A DNA stretch of 64,000 nucleotides, taken from contig NW_003149267.1 of NCBI RefSeq assembly GCF_000003605.2, positions 335,873-399,872 of the forward strand, in the 5' to 3' direction. The notes under the pieces were generated by a model. The model was given only the letters and a program-made list of their open reading frames with translations. It did no database searches and was not told the origin of the DNA. This DNA comes from Saccoglossus kowalevskii (Eukaryota; Hemichordata; Enteropneusta; Harrimaniidae). Within the stretch, counting starts at the first letter, position 1; each line of letters starts with the position of its first letter. A program made the position numbers and the translations under genes. Below, in pieces: positions 1 through 12,780 of this stretch.

Positions 1-158
1 CAATTGCTGGAGTCTAGTGAGCATCTGAATCAATGTGTATACATACCATAATCTTTTTGTCTGAAAATGATTAAGCAAAATTAGGACATTTTGAAAAAAA
101 TAACAACCAATTGCTAGAGTCTAGTGAGCATCTGAATCAATGTGTATACATACCATAG
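1..158. repeat. 51-bp direct duplication, period 107
   Basis: A block beginning CAATTGCTGGAGTCTAGTGA at 1-51 recurs at 108-158 with one visible difference, separated by about 56 unrelated bases. The first copy starts at the window edge, so the array may extend to the left. Confidence 0.85.
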
Positions 159-929
159 TATATTGGTTAGTATCACCTGTATTGGTATATATACTTGGAA
201 GAAAGGCTTTGTGTGGCATATTATAGCATGTCTTCCCTGCATCCAGGAAATTGTGGGTGGTCATACAGCTGTATAGTGTACCTCCTTGTACAGGCTGCAG
301 GTGCCTTGCGAATCAAACACAATTGAAAAAGAGTGTCTCTGCCTGAATATCATTCGGTCTGTTGGCCCCATGTGTTCTTTTTGTAGGATTACAGACATTC
401 ATTATCTAAAACAAGCATGATTCTCAAAGACGAAGCTGCCTCATGATCCACGCAATGAATTTTCGGATTAACGACTGTTTTCCCCGACGCTAACCAACTT
501 TCCCCCACGCTAAAGAAAAAATCTTTTGTCTTCTAATCTGAGAATAACAAATATACTGTATCAAGCCATTTTAATTTTGATGACAAATTTTAAGTGAATT
601 TTGCAAGTTGGTAAAAATTCTAATGTTTTGTGTCAATGAAAATTTCACTATGGTTCTATAGACATAACGACTTTTGTAATTTTTTTTTCTCTCTTCACAA
701 ATATTCTCAAACCATCAAATCATGCATAAATATGTACGTAGCCGTGACAAATTGAACTATTTGCAGTATTGTAATGTAGAACTGGTCTGAAAGGTTACTT
801 TGTGTGTATGTTTTGTCAATAACCGTTTGGACACAATGTAAATCATATTGTTTATAGTAAACTAGTGTCAGAATACATGTATCAACATAAAAGATTGATT
901 AGATACATGTATACTTGGCACATTTGGCT

Positions 930-1220
930 GTCTCCAAGCACAATGTGTATTTACTCTTTTAGAAACATATCTCATATAGAGTTCAGTTATATACAATGTG
1001 CTGTATTTGCTGTATTAGTAGCACATTTCCAATAGAGGCACATACCATATTTGCTCTATTATAAACACATCTTGAATACTAGCCCATACCGTATTGATCT
1101 CCAGTCGAGGTGCTTACCATATTTACTCTATTAGAAGCACATCTCCAATAGAGACATGTACCATATTTAGTCTATTAGAAGAACATCTCAAATGAAAGCC
1201 CATATTGTATTTGCTTTAAA
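930..1220. repeat. Degenerate tandem cluster of MITE family A ends
   Basis: Variants of ATTTGCTCTATTAGAAGCAC and CATCTCCAATAGAG recur about five times at roughly 55-bp intervals. The ATTTGCTCTATTAG word is the terminal inverted repeat of a small element seen elsewhere at 15821-15985, 51920-52021 and 58144-58265, so this is probably a decayed nest or tandem array of that family. Confidence 0.6.
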
Positions 1221-1851
1221 AAAAAAATCAAAATAAAGACTCATTGATAGTGATTTTTCAAACAATTGTGTATTGGTATCAGGGGCTATTTATATGTGTA
1301 TGCAGTAGAGAAACCATGTATGAGAGTATGAAACAGTATTCACACATCCATCCCATGGTGCATATCATTCACAATTGACATTTATTAGTACGAAATATCA
1401 CTGCTGATAATTTATGTTAAACATTATAATATTCACATTACATATCATTAGATTCATGAATATTCAAACAGTAGCGAATAAAAATTGCTCAAGTGATGCA
1501 ATTAGACTCACTCTAACTCCCAGTGTCCAACTTGAAAGTTTATTGATCATGTTGCATTTCTGTATTCAAGTGACAATTACGACAACCATAAAAAATAAAC
1601 CCATTGCTGTTAACAGCTGCAAATGTGCATCTATTCGCCCACTGGTTTTCTCAGACCTATAAAATTATGTAGTTAATGTAGTTCTGGAAAATGACAATTT
1701 CTCTGTCATTTTAACAATTAGAATCAGTCATATGTGATAATAAGGTTATTACCTACAGGTCCAAGCATGATGGCTGAAAGCATCGTTAGCATATCTAAAT
1801 TGTGTAGAGAATTAGTAACATACAAAATGTAGATAAAAATACCATAAGAAA

Positions 1852-2081
1852 TACTGTAAAACATGTCTTTTTCGCGAGCATGTCTTTTTCGCGAATTTAG
1901 CGAGAGAACTGATTTGCTAATTCAAGATGTCGCTAATGACTTTATTATCAATTCAAAATGGCCGCCAAACAAAGAAATCAACAATGACAAGAGAGATTCG
2001 CTAAATCAACATTTCGCTATTACGTCATTTTACCACAATTCGCTAAAATTGTATGCCGCTTTTTCAACATGTTTTACAGTA
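1852..2081. mobile_element. MITE family C copy (230 bp)
   Basis: Begins TACTGTAAAACATGT and ends ACATGTTTTACAGTA, a perfect terminal inverted repeat. A reverse-oriented copy of the same 230-bp length lies at 11505-11734 and a diverged one at 28405-28606. The interior has TTCGCGAGCATGTCTTTTTC near one end and the AAAATGGCCGCCAAACAAAG region centrally. No protein is encoded. Flanking TA dinucleotides are included in the ends and could be the target duplication. Confidence 0.8.
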
Positions 2082-4229
2082 AGTTGAAATTACTGATGAC
2101 AGTTATATTCACTTGAAAAATTACACATTTTTAAGAAAAGGCCAAGCCAGCTGATGGTTAAGTTACGTCGCAACAGTCATTTTCTATATTAGTAAGTTTG
2201 TGGATAATACATGTACTAGCGCATAGCATCATTCACATCAACTAGCCCTACATGTGATATGTGATATCTGGCGATTACTTAATTCACAGTGGAGCGCTAG
2301 TTGATGAGGTTTGGGGAACCAGCCATGTATTGATATGCAATGGATATATACTTGTATTTCTACACTTCATTTCACGTACCATATGCTACATGTACATATG
2401 CAACAGATGGGACTGGGTACTATTTCAGTCATTTCCTTTTAGTCTAATTAAATAGTTAAAATAAAATTATTATAAATCTATTTTTGTAATAATAATGTTA
2501 CATTGCAATTTTTATAGCATGATATATTTATGAAGATTTCAAAAACCCTTTATATTCAAGTCGGTCATATTGTCTCACTTCTGCACTCTATTGAAATAAT
2601 GGTTAGGCATTGAATGATGCCTCAGTGAATGATGATGGCTTCAAGTGTTATATTATATTCAGCCATGCGTCATCAGTTTGCATCAGCCTCATCCTCCACA
2701 ACCATGGTAACACATGGACTCGTGTTCACATACATGTATTTTTTTTTACATTTCTCAAATGTACAGTAATGGTGACCCTTAAAAAAATGTATAGCCTGGT
2801 GTTTATCAAAATAGTATTAAAATATTTGTATTATATACACACAGTATGATGTCAAGGCCAACACTTGATAAAAAAAATGCCCAATTTAAAGTGTGAATGA
2901 AGTGAAAAGTGTTTTCATGTTTGTGAAATTTTGTGTGAATATAAATATCTGGATTATATGATGAAACATAATAACAAAAAGGAAATTCAGATACGCTCAT
3001 GGGTGCATGTGTCACCATGTGCCACAATGCAATACTTTGTAGTGGAATTTTTACATTTTCTGACTGTTACTTTTTCAAGAATTATTGTATAAGGGTCTAA
3101 TAGGCTATAATATTCTATCAAAATCGAATTTATCTGAAAGATTGACTTGGATGATGTTCATCAGTAGCAATATAATGCAATGTTTCGGCATTTTTATTTC
3201 AACGTTGATTATACAGTAAACTGCTTTCATCCCAGGTTGGTGTAAACACAGTCAGTGTCATACGATCGATTCACAGTGTAGTGTAAAATCTTAAATTGCA
3301 GTGTTCAAAAAAAGACTTAAATTTGTATCATGTCCTCTAACTTTTCGCATGAAATGTAGCATATTATTGTCAAGCAAATTAAAAAAAACAAAAAACGTGA
3401 CATTCCTTGATTATTTCGTCACTCTACATTTCTGGTGATCCATACTAAAGATTGCAACACATTGTACCAAAGAGATAATCTCAGTTGTGTACTTTTGAAT
3501 TATATCTAAATTAGTCCAAAAACAATTGTGCATTATATATTTTTTGGGGAAAAGATTTTTGAATGTTCACATTATTAGATGTCGCAGCATTATTTTTTGA
3601 CAGATTTGCATACATTCTTACAAAGCTCTGTCGAAACAGCAACTCGTTGTGTGCGTTAACTTCCCGCTAAATCTATTGATGCTAATTTGTATCTTTATTA
3701 AATCACACCTCTTGTACAAATTACTTTTACAGTATTTTTGGCAATTTTTTGCACTAAGCGTTGTTTCAGAAATATATAAGGTACATGCTTAGAATACTAA
3801 TTTCAAGGTGTTACAGTGTAAGTAATATTTAAATAAAATGGCTTCGAAACTGAGTTGAATTTAAAGTTAGTTTTCATATACCGCATTTGTGAACTGAATC
3901 GTTACAATTCATCTTATTTTGACCACACAAGCATATGTACTACTACCGATAATATCGTAAATACGGTACAAATTTTGCCAAATTGTTCTTTGTACATGAA
4001 CATTACTTCACTTGTCTGTAAAATATTGTACAAACTTGTTCGAAAATGTTACAAGCACGCCCTTATTTCGAAAATGTGCACCACGTTTATCTCTTCAACT
4101 TCTTTTCTTTGATTATATTGTCTGCAGCAACAGGTCTGCCTTTGTGCATACTTTGCGGTATTCTCGTAATAAGCCCTTTGCAATATTAACTTGAATTCTA
4201 ACTTGAATTTTGTTATTGCTTTATTACAG

Positions 4230-4490
4230 CTCAAGTAATATTAATCAGCAGTGATGAAGCGAGTAGAGTGATTGCTAAATTGAATAATTCACTATATAAA
4301 GAGAATAAGATCCTTGTAAGAATGCCACCATTAGAGGTAATCTGTATTATGAATCTTCCGTTGAATTTCAACCACCAAGACTTTGAAGACTTAGTGCAAC
4401 AGTTTGGCAGTGTACATAGATGCTTTTTAATCTATAGTGAAAGCAGTGGACACAGTAAAGGTTATGGATTTGTAGAGTATGAAAATACAG
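4230..4490 (+). CDS. RAVER1: RAVER exon: end of RRM1 and most of RRM2
   Basis: Acceptor TTATTACAG precedes 4230 and donor GTGAGT follows 4490. It encodes [18 protein letters not shown] (end of RRM1), then the linker RMPPLE and RRM2 with RNP2 ICIMNL and RNP1 KGYGFVEY. It joins in phase 1 to the next exon at 5067 ([10 protein letters not shown], the RRM2 helix 2 segment). Confidence 0.88.
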
Positions 4491-5790
4491 GTGAGTATTA
4501 CAGCATGCTTAGTTATTGCTATACTAGCAAGCGAGCAAGACGTGCCTGTTTATTACATTTGTGGCTTTAGGGAATATTGGTGCTACATGTCTGTATGATC
4601 CAAATACAACTTAACTCTCAGTCTTGTTCTCAGCTGACTAGCCCTTTCATAAAAACTTTAATGTAAGAATCGTTTTCGTCAATAATCTTAACTTAGTCTT
4701 TGTAGTTCAGTTAGTTCAGTTCTGCCCATAGTGACCACCTTTGGATAGTCCCAATGCAATTTACATGTAAAGTGACCTGTATAAAGACCACCTGTTTAAT
4801 GTCATATGTAGCCACCCTTTCGGCACAAGTTTGGTCAAATAAACCTGTGTTTAAAAATTATGGAAGATGATTACATGTTTAGTTATTGAATGTTGTTATA
4901 TTGAAATTTCCCCATTAATGAAGACTAACAAATTTACCTTTGTTTTTTCTCCATCTTCAAATGTTGGCAAATTGCCGAAGAAAATATTTTCATTCACAAT
5001 TTAATTAATCAACCTCCATATCAAGACCATCCGTCTATAAAAATAAAATGTTGTTTTTCTCTTCAGAATCTGCGTTAAAAGCTCGTAATGACCTTGCTAA
5101 TAAACAACTAGGTAGCAGAATACTANNNNNNNNNNNNNNNNNNNNNNNNNNNNNNNNNNNNNNNNNNNNNNNNNNNNNNNNNNNNNNNNNNNNNNNNNNN
5201 NNNNNNNNNNNNNNNNNNNNNNNNNNNNNNNNNNNNNNNNNNNNNNNNNNNNNNNNNNNNNNNNNNNNNNNNNNNNNNNNNNNNNNNNNNNNNNNNNNNN
5301 NNNNNNNNNNNNNNNNNNNNNNNNNNNNNNNNNNNNNNNNNNNNNNNNNNNNNNNNNNNNNNNNNNNNNNNNNNNNNNNNNNNNNNNNNNNNNNNNNNNN
5401 NNNNNNNNNNNNNNNNNNNNNNNNNNNNNNNNNNNNNNNNNNNNNNNNNNNNNNNNNNNNNNNNNNNNNNNNNNNNNNNNNNNNNNNNNNNNNNNNNNNN
5501 NNNNNNNNNNNNNNNNNNNNNNNNNNNNNNNNNNNNNNNNNNNNNNNNNNNNNNNNNNNNNNNNNNNNNNNNNNNNNNNNNNNNNNNNNNNNNNNNNNNN
5601 NNNNNNNNNNNNNNNNNNNNNNNNNNNNNNNNNNNNNNNNNNNNNNNNNNNNNNNNNNNNNNNNNNNNNNNAATTTTTTAATTTTTTTCTTTTTAATATT
5701 TCAATGTCAAAATATTAATCTCTTCAGAGAGAAACATGTCATTGAGATGTCCTTACTTCATAAAAATTTCCCATAATCATATATATACAT

Positions 5791-5821
<31 letters not shown>

Positions 5822-8800
5822 TGAATCTCGCCACTACACTCTACAATGCTATGTCCTTTGTCCTCTTTTCCACATTCGATTTATAACGCAGGATCTTGTA
5901 GCGAATGAAAAATGGTCTGTTGACTTCTTTGACTTGTCTTCCTCATATATCTTACAGTATGCACACAGATGTTTTAAATTACATTTGTGTTGGTGTGTGA
6001 ATGAAAACAAATACATTTTTCATCATTTAGGAACATATTAAAGTTATCATATTCTGGAAGATTGTATAATGATTGATTGTATAATATCTGTCTAAAACTA
6101 TATGCTATTGATTTATACTCCGGAAGTATGCCAATAACGGTCAACCCGCTTATTTCTTATGAAATTGATATTGTCACATACAATCAGTCACCAAGCAACC
6201 AGTGAACCCAAGACTTGTCTATTGTGGTTCTTCTATAATAGACTCACTGTTAAATATAAACATGTGGGTAAAAACCATTGTAGTGTTGTGTATGTTGTGT
6301 TTTGCTCTCTGAGAACTGCTTCTCTAATGGTAGGGCATATATACCAAGGATTGTATATTTTGTATACTGAATCTTAAAAAAATTACTTATTTTGAAACAT
6401 CTCTATAGTTTATACATGTATATATATGCATGCACTACTAATAGAGCAAATACTGCAAAACAAATACAATCCAGTCACAGTCAGTTGGCGTGCAAGTGAT
6501 AATAAATTAATGTTAATCACGACCCAATCAGTGACGGCCTTTCAGTTTGAAGATGATTTCGGTTTCATATACTGTACTTTGATTCACTTGGAATTTATTT
6601 TTGCTGAAGGAATGAATATATGAAAAGATTATTTTTCCTATATGTTTTACATTCAAAATCCAGTGAAAATAAATGTCATACAAAACAGCCAAAATGCTTT
6701 TTCAACGAAAATTAATTCTAAAAATAATTTTTTTTCAGCTCTCTGGGAAAGTGTTCGCATGCAAAAATGACAAATGCGGTCAAATTTTATTAATGGTTAC
6801 CTTAATGTTACCCCAAATGAATTGCTTGGTCTTGAAATTATTGGTATTTCCCTCCTGATTTGTAGAAAACTAAAAAAAATTGATTCCCAACTTGTCTATT
6901 TATTTACTGTAAAATACTTTATTTTAGCTGGAATTAATTTTCACTGAAAAAACTTTTTGGCTGTTTTGTATGGAATTTCTTTTCACTGATTTTTGACGAG
7001 TTGAATGTAAAATAAAGAAAATATAAATTCGCTGGATTTTATTTTCACTGAATCTTTACTTCAGCAAAAATAGCGAAAATTAATTCAAAGCGAAAATAAA
7101 ATATTTTACAGTAATTTCAAGCCTTATTCAAGATGGCTGCCCCTTTATAGAATTTACTGTATAAAAGCAAGTCATATATGTTTATCCCTACGCCATATAT
7201 TGCTAACTGTGCACATGTTTATTACACTGCAGGTAGCTATAGGCATAAACAGAGATGAGAAAACCTTTGGTGTGATTGAGTTTGATAGATCCGAAGATGC
7301 AGAGACAGTTCACATATCTCTTCATGGTAAACTAATCTGTGATGGTAAAGTTGCGATATCATTCTGTACACCGGGACAAACAGGACACCAGATATTCAGT
7401 GCAATGATGGCTAGGGTATGTACCATAATATACATCAAAGGTTGAACATAAAATCGACATGCCCAAAAAATTTATGAAATTTGTTCAGACATCACCAAAG
7501 ATGTTGTGTTTTGCCAGTCCACAGGTTTTATATTCTGTGCTTCCACTTAACCATTCTTCAACAGTCACCGATGATAAATTAGCTTTAAATTTGGTGACAA
7601 TTATTTGCCCACCAGTTTGACAAATTTATTGCGCATTAAAGGCTGTGAGAAATTTAAAAGTATGATTGTGAGAAGATGAATCATTTAAAAAAATGATAAA
7701 TTAAATATCGGAAAAACTTGATTATTGTTGATTTAAATGCATCTGGATGTTTGGATTTGCTGCATTAATCTCAACAGTTTTGTCATCTTTCATAATCGTG
7801 TTTCTCTCCATTTCCAAGTGACTTCAACAGAAAATGCTTTGGTACTCTGTCTAAAACAATTGAACAAATTTAGGACAGTTTTGAAAGTATACCAACAAGT
7901 TTTTGATGCATACTTTGGTGACATGTTGTTACAGCCTATGAATGTTTCTTTATACATGTTGTTTACTTTTATGTATATATGTGTAGTGTACTTTTTTGCA
8001 TTATTTGGATGGATTGATCAACAGTTTGACAAACCAGCTAACAACCCACACATTATATTCTGTTGCTGTAACGCTTAACTACATGTACAGGTTAATTTCA
8101 CATCTACAAAATTCACTCATGATCAGCAATTCAAAATGGGAGCTTGACATTTGATAAAACTTTGCGACATGATGCACACATGAACATGCATCTTTAGAGC
8201 TGAGCTAGCTGTGATAGAACTTTGTAGAGAATTGTTTTCCTGTCCATTGTGACATGATGTGCACATAAACATGCATTCTTAGCATTATAGAAATGCTTTT
8301 AGATTTAGCTCCAGTACTATTCATGTATAATCATGAGCTGTACATATTAGTAATGCTAGGTGCAGCTGGTAGATATCCAAAGAAGACAACTGTCAGCCAC
8401 ATGTGTCCTCTTCTATGATGTATACACTGATTTACACAAACATGTATTCTATGTTTATTGATCTCTTAATGGAAACTGTTTAGTTTTCACAATTATAAAA
8501 TGACATTATGGAAGACAAAATTATATCAAAGTCACTTTTACATTCTGTGTTGTAAAACTCCAGAGAAATTTTCACCACTAAAATGATTCTCAATATTATC
8601 TTACTCACAGAAATAATATCATATAATATCTATATGTACCTGCTATGTTTCAAACCCATACATACCACAACAGAAATGATATGATAGAATATTTACATGT
8701 ACCTGTTGTGTTTCATCATTATTTTAGTAATTACAATTATCGTAGACTATAGCGAAACGATATTCAAGTGTTTTTTCCCCCCACATTATTTCTTCCCTGC

Positions 8801-11800
8801 TTGCATTCTCATTCCAAATATGACTAACATCAAGATGAACTGTTATATTTTTGTGGTAATTGCTGGGAATTGTAGCAGATGAGACGCAATCTAGGAAACA
8901 AACACAATTTTTCCTACTTACCTGTATTGATATTTTGATACAGATCACACACAACACTTGATACCAATTACAGTTCTGAATGACGCATGTAGACATTTAG
9001 TCCTATTCATACGCTGAATTTGCTCTTACCGAAGTGCACATGAACACAAAAATGCTTATAAATACATCTTACTTTGATCATAGACTCGCCTCTGTCTTTT
9101 ACCTATGAAGCTCACATGGTTTAATTTAGAAAATACAGTACATACATGTGTTTTGTCTGTAGTATCTTCTTATATTCTCGTTTTTGTTTCAGATAAATGG
9201 CTCACACAGGAAATATTTACTTCCTGATCCTACACCTAGTGTTTTAGCTCAGGGTAATAGCGATACTAAAACTACCAAACTAAGTAAGTGTCCAGACCAT
9301 GCTTTTGTTGTGCACACATTGGCTGTATCTGACATGTTGCATACAAACTGTTGCCTCCTTAGAATCAATACCAATGTGTAATTGTCAATTGCGTGTGATA
9401 TATAGTAATACAGCTTAATACTCTTAGCGAAGTACGCAATATAACATTTTCATCTTTGTCCAATGTTGTCACTTCGCACTCGATCAACTATACATATTTT
9501 AAAAATATTTATTTTTCTCATTACTTTGGATTAAAACCTCAAGCAACCAGTGATTGGAAAAATTGTTACTTTTGTTGCTTAAAAGTTACTTGCTAGGAAT
9601 GGGTCACAAGTTACTTACACAGCACATCTAAAAAAAAAATAGTTTACTACATGTTTTTGCATTAACTGCATGTTCTCTTGTAGGTCTTCTTGGAGCACCT
9701 CCTTCAATGCCGTTCATTCCAGTCAGTCAACAAGGTGGTACCCCGGCATCGGTTTCCATGATGAATGCTATGGTAGCTTCTCATTTTCAGAATCCATTCT
9801 CTCAACAAATGAAAGAGAACGTAAGTGTTTTTTTTTAAATATTTCTAGTTTTACCATGCTTTGTTGTTGCAGTGAAGAATAATAGTAGCCTAGTTGATAA
9901 ACGGCGCAATGCTCGAATAATAGAACTCACAAATGTTGTAACTTTCATATTTGATTTTTGGTCGACATACTTATTGAAAGGGCTTTCAAACAATTTTTGC
10001 CAACAATACTAGCATTAAGGTATGATTCATCATAAAATATAAACCTTATTTTGAAAGCGACGTGAACAGTGTTCATACATTGAAATAATACAAATGTGTC
10101 CTGGATTGACCTACACATACAGACAATTCAGAACGTTTAATGTGGGAGTGTCGCCACCTGCGCACGAGTGGGAATTGAGTCCCAAGCGATGATGACAACA
10201 CGCGCTAAAAACACAAAGGCTCATGGGTAGATGCTTGTTTGTAAAAAAAATGACAAGCTATGGCCATCTGAAGCATGCACAGGTGACGACTCTCCCCGCT
10301 TTAAGTTTACACTTGAATTATTATTACAATATTATTATTACAATGAAATGAATGCTACTGTTTACTGCCGCAAAAGCAGTTTTTACTTTCCAATGAATCA
10401 TACCAAAATGTGTTTTTATGAAGATGCAATATTAATCCAAATCAATTTATCCTACTCAAAAATACTTCTAATACTAATAATTTCTTCTCTGTAAATTGAA
10501 TATGTGTTGTGTTGTCCTTTCCACTTTGGCTGTTGTTCTCAATACTTTTATAAATTGCAATGATTCAAGTTTTGTTTTTATCATTAGCCAAACCTAGATA
10601 CTCGCTCCTGTCAGGTAAAACCAAATAAAGTTAGAAAGTTTACAAGATTTTCAGACATTGAGCCACAAGACAGACATTGTTTTAGTAGCGGCAGACTTGA
10701 TATGGCAGTTAGACAAGGAGGTAGTCACCATACAGCTGTGCTTACAAAGCCACAAGACAGAGATGATTATAGTAGCAACATACTTGATAACAGAGTTAGA
10801 CAGGGAGATAGTCACCAGACTCTGATGTTCTCACCACATCAAGCAATAGGGCAAGCAACAGATAGTACAGTAATGGATTCACAACACAAGTCTCTGTTTG
10901 AGAAGATTTTGAGTTCTCCAGAAATATTGGAACTGAATCCCAGAAATATCAGTCAACCAAAACCACCTTATACATTGCCATCTCAAATCCGGCCATTTTG
11001 TACACCTATTGGTAGTCAGAATACAGATATTAGAGGTCCAGTAAACATTGGTGCACGACAGGGAATACCACTAGCGAATAGACAGTTCTCAACTCCAGTA
11101 TATAGATTGAGAGCAATACATAATGGAAAACAGTTAGTGAGGAACCAACTATCTAGAGATACAAGGCAGTTAGAGGCAATGCCAGCACCAAGACAGCCTA
11201 AGTCATTCACAAGACTTCTGAGACCAAGAGAACCTAGCAAGTTAGCTCTACATCAGGTACATGTATTACCAGATCCAGGATGTAGCAATGATTTTTCAGT
11301 TTTAAATAGATTTTCATCAGATTATTGTAGGATTATGTCTGAAAACTACTGTAAAATCTGTATTAGAAGCCGCGGCTTCTATTGAAATGGAGTGTAACAG
11401 AGGGGACGCAGCTTCTATTAGAGCATCTACACATATAAGAAATGAAGAGTTTCTCAATTTTTCAGAAAGAATGGGTGCAGCTTCTATTTCTAAAATGAAT
11501 GTTATACTGTAAAACATGTTGAAAAAGTGGCATTCAATTTTAGCGAATTGTGGTAAAATGACGTAATAACCAAATGTTGATTTAGCGAATCTCGCTTGTC
11601 ATTGTTGATTTCTTTGTTTGGCAGCCATTTTGAATTGATAATAAAGTCAATAGTGACATCTTGAATTAGCGAATCAGTTCTCTAGCTAAATTTGCGAAAA
11701 AGACATGCTCGCGAAAAAGACATGCTTTACAGTAGTTACCAAATTGCAGAGATGATTTTTGGATACTGCAAACTGAGATTCTCTAGACGCACCATGCTTT

Positions 11801-11962
11801 GCATCATTCATATATACATGTATGTGTTAGCTGTACACAGAATGACAAGTACCAGCGTTGATTATTTATTTCTCTTTCCAGGTTCCAAAACCTTCATTGC
11901 TAGGGACGCCACAAGTCAATAGTGGACCAGCAAATAATTTAGCTTTAATGCTTGCATTGCAA

Positions 11963-11993
<31 letters not shown>

Positions 11994-12747
11994 TACAACA
12001 ACAACTGCAGCAACAACTGCAACAACAGCAGCAAGTTCAGCAGCAGCAGGTTCACAATCCTCCAACCCAATCGAAGGTTCCGTTGTTAGGAACTGCCCCA
12101 GCTAATAGAACAGCCAATGAGATAAATCTAAGTGATCAGCTGCTTATAGGAAAGACGCTGTCACCTAATCAGAGCTGCACTCCTGCAGTTAACAACAATA
12201 CACCTTCCTTGCTGGGACCAGCCCCACCATCGTCTGCCTCATCACCTTACTTACAAGTTGTAGCACAAGTACAACAAAACCTGTTAGCACAATTACAACA
12301 ACAACAGCAGCAGCAACAACAGAAGCCAGTTGTGTCTACTCCCAAGCCGTCACTTCTTGGAGATCCGGCGTCAGCTTTATTACAGACGCAGGCTGCGTAT
12401 TTAGTTGCGTTAAGTAATAGTGTACAGAACCAAAATAATCCTGTACCTGCGGTGAATACAAGCACCACCAAAAAGACATTGTTAGGGACTTCACCAACAC
12501 AGCTCTCGAACAACCTACTGGTATGTTGTTTTTCCCTACTCTAAATTTCACAAACACAAGTGGATGGTATTGTTGTCATGACAACAAGCTATCATGCCTG
12601 AATCTAGCTTCTTAACTATATTGACTTCATTGTTACTACTAAGAAGGTTGCCATGGTGTTTGATGGACAATTGTTTATTCCCCAATCTAAACTTAACTAA
12701 CCTAAATGGTGTTTTGTATTTTGTAGAATATTTCTGCCAACCCTGTT

Positions 12748-12780
<33 letters not shown>

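Larger units (their letters stand above)
1..4229. other. Upstream stretch with no recognised exon
   Basis: AT-rich non-coding sequence. If the raver gene is complete it needs at least one exon encoding the N-terminus and the first half of RRM1 (through a KYCFVD-like segment), and I could not find it here. It is either a small exon I failed to recognise or lies outside the window. The open frames in this stretch are short, and one (1863-2087) lies wholly inside a MITE. Contents recognised are the duplication at 1-158, a degenerate repeat cluster at 930-1220 and a MITE at 1852-2081. Confidence 0.6.

Noticed and set aside
1863-2087. 74-codon frame
   Set aside because: Lies entirely within the family C MITE, which has inverted ends and no coding role.
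4012-4194. Possible upstream RAVER exon (NRSAFVHTL resembling AFVTLL of RRM1)
   Set aside because: The real continuation of RRM1 ([11 protein letters not shown]) begins at 4230 and already covers that segment, so the resemblance is accidental.
5048-5776. 242-codon frame across the N gap
   Set aside because: Mostly N. Only 5067-5125 is a real RAVER exon; the rest is gap and intron.
12247-12513. Antisense frame rich in cysteine opposite the RAVER polyQ exon
   Set aside because: Poly-Cys is just the reverse reading of CAG/CAA repeats in a real exon.
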